A DNA stretch of 8,044 nt from an uncultured bacterium. Its GTDB lineage: Bacteria > Bdellovibrionota_C > UBA2361 > SZUA-149 > CALKYB01. The notes beneath the pieces are model-generated. The model was given only the letters and a program-made list of their open reading frames with translations. It did not search any database and was not told the DNA's origin. Below are positions 5,536 to 8,044 of the stretch, piece by piece. The DNA lies in NCBI GenBank assembly GCA_938003565.1, contig CALKYB010000182.1, positions 1-8,044 of the forward strand. Direction: 5' to 3'. The first letter of the stretch is position 1; the number at the start of each line of letters is the position of its first letter. A program made the position numbers and the translations under genes.

Positions 5536-6132
5536 GTGAGTGTTACAGTTGTTAAATACAATGCTGGGAATGTTCAGTCAGTAATATTTGCTCTTCAGCG
5601 TTTGGGAGTGGATGCGAAGCTGAGTGATTCCCCTGAGGAAATACTAGCAGCTGAGAAAGTAATCTTTCCAGGAGTGGGTAACGCTGAGAGTGCTATGGCT
5701 TACCTAAGAGAGAAAGGACTTTGTGAGCCTTTAAAAAGGGTGACAAAGCCTTTTTTAGGAATCTGCCTTGGGCTTCAGCTAATGTGTAACGGAAGTGAGG
5801 AGGGAGATTCTAAGACGGGATCTGAGGGCTTAGGTATTTTTGATGTAGAGGTGAAGAAGTTTGATTTAGACTTTAAGGTTCCTCATATGGGATGGAACAC
5901 TAGTCGCTACTCTTCTTCCAGAGGGATACTTTCTGAAGTTTCAGAGGACGATTTTTTTTACTATGTTCACAGTTATTATGCAGAGTTGGGGGAAGAGACT
6001 GTAGGTGTTTGCAAGTATGGTATTGAATTTAGTTCTGTTCTAGAGAAAGGAAACTATTTTGCGACCCAGTTTCACCCCGAAAAAAGCGCTTCTGTTGGAG
6101 AAAAGCTCTTAGAGGGGTTTTTAGAGTTATGA
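5536..6132 (+). CDS. hisH: Imidazole glycerol phosphate synthase, glutaminase subunit (HisH)
   Basis: Class I glutamine amidotransferase that hydrolyses glutamine and channels ammonia to HisF in the HisH-HisF complex. It has 198 residues, normal for HisH. KYNAGNVQSV near the N-terminus corresponds to the family YGxGN segment. VIFPGVGNAESAM follows, then the nucleophile C77 in LGICLGLQLMC, PHMGWN, YYVHSYY, and the remaining triad H180 and E182 in FATQFHPEKS. The oxyanion-strand segment is PGVG, as in other HisH proteins. Starting from GTG, it begins two bases after the hisB stop and ends in an ATGA overlap with hisA. The HisH/HisF partners are separated only by hisA, the same as in E. coli. 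Confidence 0.96.
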   Translation: MSVTVVKYNAGNVQSVIFALQRLGVDAKLSDSPEEILAAEKVIFPGVGNAESAMAYLREKGLCEPLKRVTKPFLGICLGLQLMCNGSEEGDSKTGSEGLGIFDVEVKKFDLDFKVPHMGWNTSRYSSSRGILSEVSEDDFFYYVHSYYAELGEETVGVCKYGIEFSSVLEKGNYFATQFHPEKSASVGEKLLEGFLEL

Positions 6133-6857
6133 GAATTATTCCCGCGATAGATATAATTGATGGAAAGTTAGTCCGGTTAACTCAGGGTGATTTTAGTCAG
6201 GAGACAGTTTATAGCGATAATCCCCTTGAAGTTGCTAAGTCCTTTGAAGATGCCGGGTTAGAGTTTCTTCATTTAGTGGATCTTGATGGTGCAAGAGCAG
6301 GCAAGGTTGTTAATTTAGCGATCCTGGAGTCTATCTGTAAGGAGACGAGCCTGAAGGTAGATTTTGGTGGCGGCGTTAAGACCAGTGATGAGCTAAAGAA
6401 AGTGCTCGAGGCTGGAGCCTCTCAGGTGACTGGAGGGAGTATAGCTGTTAAGAACCCAGAAGAATTTGGCTCATGGTTGGAGCAGTTCGGGCCAGAAAAG
6501 ATTATACTTGGTTGTGATGTCAAGAATGGCAAAGTTGCGGTTAGTGGGTGGCTTGAGGAAAGTGAACTTTCTGTGTTTGAGCTGATAGAACAGTTTCCGG
6601 GCATAAAGTATATCATTTGTACTGATGTGAGCCAGGACGGAACTTTGGCTGGCAGCAATACTAAGCTTTACCAAAAAATCACCGAGAAATATCCTGAGAT
6701 TTCTCTGATAGCCAGTGGAGGGGTTGGTGGTCTTTCTGATTTAGAGGATCTGGTTCCTACTGGGGTTGAAGGGGTTGTCTTAGGTAAGGCTATTTACGAG
6801 GGGAGAATTTCCATACCGGAGCTAGCAAGTTTTAGTAATAAATTTGGAGTAGCCTAG
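6129..6857 (+). CDS. hisA: ProFAR isomerase, phosphoribosylformimino-AICAR-P isomerase (HisA)
   Basis: (beta/alpha)8-barrel enzyme that performs the Amadori isomerisation of ProFAR to PRFAR, the substrate of HisH-HisF. It has 242 residues, full length. The catalytic aspartates are D8 (IIPAIDIIDGK) and D130 (LGCDVKNGKVAVSGW), with T165 in ICTDVSQDGTL as the third conserved active-site residue. The phosphate-binding loops are DFGGGVKT and ASGGVGG. The segment QVTGGSIAVKN and the wording of KIILGCD are like remembered Bacteroidota HisA. The N- and C-terminal halves show the usual half-barrel similarity to each other and to HisF. ATG overlaps the hisH stop by four bases, and the only upstream purine tract (AGAGGGG, 6111-6117) is 11 bases away, so coupling with hisH probably drives its translation. 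Confidence 0.96.
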   Translation: MRIIPAIDIIDGKLVRLTQGDFSQETVYSDNPLEVAKSFEDAGLEFLHLVDLDGARAGKVVNLAILESICKETSLKVDFGGGVKTSDELKKVLEAGASQVTGGSIAVKNPEEFGSWLEQFGPEKIILGCDVKNGKVAVSGWLEESELSVFELIEQFPGIKYIICTDVSQDGTLAGSNTKLYQKITEKYPEISLIASGGVGGLSDLEDLVPTGVEGVVLGKAIYEGRISIPELASFSNKFGVA

Positions 6858-6858
6858 A

Positions 6859-7614
6859 ATGCTCGCTAAACGAATTATTCCATGTTTGGATATCAAGGAT
6901 GGACAAACGGTTAAAGGAGTTAACTTTGTTGATCTTCGCTCAGCCGGCGATCCGGTAGAGCTGGCTCAGCGCTATGTGGCCCAGGGTGCGGATGAGCTAG
7001 TTTTTTTGGATATTACAGCTACTGTGGAGGGTCGAAAAACATTTGCAGCATTGGTCACTGATATAGCCAGGGTAATAAACATTCCCTTTACTGTTGGTGG
7101 TGGCATTTCTAGTGTTGAGGATGTATCTAAGCTCCTATCAGCGGGGGCAGATAAGGTCTCTGTTAATTCAGCTGCGGTTAGACGACCTGAGTTAATCAAT
7201 GAGTTGGCAGCGGAGTTTGGCACTCAGTGTATTGTTTGTGCGATTGATACGAACAAGCTCGACGGCACTTGGAGAGTTTTTGTAAAAGGTGGACGTGAAG
7301 CAACTGAGCTTGATACCCTAGACTGGGCAAAAGAGGTGGTTGAGAGAGGCGCTGGAGAAATTCTTTTGACTTCGATGTTGAGCGACGGCACTAAAGCTGG
7401 TTTTGCCCTTGATATTACCAGAGAGGTAAACGAGTTAGTGGGTGTTCCAGTAATCGCCTCTGGTGGCGCAGGGACCAAGGAGCATTTTTTAGAACTGTTT
7501 TCGAGCGGAGCCGCTGATGCGGGGCTTGCTGCAAGTATTTTTCATTTTGGAGAGATTCCCATACCTGAGCTGAAGAAGTTTCTTCAATCGGGTGGAGAGG
7601 AGGTAAGGATCTGA
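6859..7614 (+). CDS. hisF: Imidazole glycerol phosphate synthase, cyclase subunit (HisF)
   Basis: (beta/alpha)8-barrel partner of HisH; it uses the channelled ammonia to turn PRFAR into imidazole-glycerol phosphate and AICAR, the latter feeding purine synthesis. It has 251 residues, standard length. The catalytic pair is D11 (RIIPCLDIKDGQTVKGVNF) and D130 (CAIDTNK), the same numbering as in well-studied HisF proteins. FTVGGGISS, KVSVNSAA, LLTSMLSDGTKAGF and VIASGGAG are the phosphate-binding and barrel signatures. GGAG (6846-6849) lies 9 bases before the ATG, which follows the hisA stop by one base. The gene ends with two in-frame stops (TGA TAA), the second overlapping the next ATG. Confidence 0.97.
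   Translation: MLAKRIIPCLDIKDGQTVKGVNFVDLRSAGDPVELAQRYVAQGADELVFLDITATVEGRKTFAALVTDIARVINIPFTVGGGISSVEDVSKLLSAGADKVSVNSAAVRRPELINELAAEFGTQCIVCAIDTNKLDGTWRVFVKGGREATELDTLDWAKEVVERGAGEILLTSMLSDGTKAGFALDITREVNELVGVPVIASGGAGTKEHFLELFSSGAADAGLAASIFHFGEIPIPELKKFLQSGGEEVRI
7605..7609 (+). promoter_or_regulatory. Shine-Dalgarno of hisI
   Basis: AAGGA near the end of hisF lies 7 bases before ATG 7617. A second strong match, GAGGAGG (7597-7603), lies a little further up and may help ribosome loading. Confidence 0.7.
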
Positions 7615-7616
7615 TA

Positions 7617-8044
7617 ATGGCTGTTGAAATTGAAACACTAGTTGGGTTTGACCCTAGTAAGATTGACTTCGAGAAGGCTGGAGGTCTTGTTCCTGCGGTC
7701 GTGCAGGATGCGCAGAGTCGAGTCGTACTAATGCTTGGGTATATGAATGCCGAGGCTTTAGAGAAAACAATCAATTCAGGATTGGTTACTTTTTTTAGTA
7801 GAAGTCGACAAACTTTATGGACAAAGGGGGAGACTTCTGGAAACACGCTTTCGGCTAAGAAAATAGGGGTTGATTGTGATAATGATACGATTCTTATTAT
7901 GGCAAATCCTGCTGGCCCAGTTTGCCACACGGGTGCAGAAACTTGTTTTAAGCAGTCCAATACCGGATGTAGCACTGAGTTTCTCTCTAAACTTATTTCT
8001 ATTATTGAAGAAAGAAAATCCTCACCTAAAGAGGATGCGTATAC
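7617..8044 (+). CDS. hisI: Phosphoribosyl-AMP cyclohydrolase, probably HisIE fusion (3' end outside window)
   Basis: The 142 visible codons begin MAVEIETLVGFDPSK. Residues to about 115 form the HisI domain, which opens the adenine ring of phosphoribosyl-AMP: GLVPAVVQD, MLGYMNAEAL, VTFFSRSRQTLWTKGETSGN, the metal-binding D86-C87-D88-N89-D90 and the zinc ligands C87, C103 (VCHTG) and C110 (TCF). After a short linker, residues from about 121 read FLSKLISIIEERK and then SSPKEDAY, which is how the HisE (phosphoribosyl-ATP pyrophosphatase) domain begins, so a HisIE fusion covering steps 2 and 3 is very likely. The window ends before the catalytic part of HisE, so this cannot be confirmed. ATG overlaps the second hisF stop codon (TGATAATG). 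Confidence 0.94.
   Translation, partial: MAVEIETLVGFDPSKIDFEKAGGLVPAVVQDAQSRVVLMLGYMNAEALEKTINSGLVTFFSRSRQTLWTKGETSGNTLSAKKIGVDCDNDTILIMANPAGPVCHTGAETCFKQSNTGCSTEFLSKLISIIEERKSSPKEDAY

Noticed and set aside
7415..7975. 186-codon open frame on the - strand
   Set aside because: It is opposite hisF and hisI, both with intact catalytic motifs; the translation is Ser/Pro-rich and resembles no family I know. Its length is explained by the scarcity of stops in the complement of these genes.

Overview
The window is an almost complete histidine-biosynthesis operon on the + strand. It is preceded by a small TrpR-family (YerC/HisR-like) regulator gene, and a divergently transcribed pyruvate carboxylase gene runs off the left edge on the - strand. 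Coding density is very high. The only non-coding stretches are the ~200-bp divergent intergenic region (677-877) and a 39-bp gap before hisG.

Layout: pyc 5' part (1-676, -); intergenic region with two long near-perfect inverted repeats (803-822 and 844-866) and candidate promoter elements; yerC/hisR-like (878-1171); hisG; hisD; hisC; hisB (bifunctional); hisH; hisA; hisF; and the start of hisI/hisIE, cut by the right edge. The structural gene order GDCBHAFI is the same as in the Escherichia coli his operon. Genes overlap by 1-4 bases or are separated by 1-2 bases, so they are almost surely one translationally coupled transcript. If the truncated last gene is a HisIE fusion, as its final codons suggest, every enzymatic step from PRPP + ATP to histidine is encoded here. 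There is no E. coli-style leader peptide with a His run; the regulator gene sits where that leader would be.

Organism: a moderately AT-rich bacterium. From remembered family sequences (no search was possible), HisD, HisC, HisB, HisH, HisA and HisI look most like Bacteroidota proteins. One example is HisB, whose phosphatase domain lacks the four zinc ligands found in the E. coli enzyme. Against a Bacteroidota host, several genes have clear Shine-Dalgarno sequences (hisG, hisC, hisB, hisH, hisF, hisI), and a TrpR-like regulator heads the operon. The lineage is therefore left open: either a non-Bacteroidota host with a Bacteroidota-type his operon (transfer or shared ancestry), or an unusual relative of that group.

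Most of the window is ordinary metabolism. The parts worth a second look are the putative self-contained regulatory circuit (TrpR-like gene plus two palindromes upstream of its own start) and the zinc-less HisB phosphatase domain.
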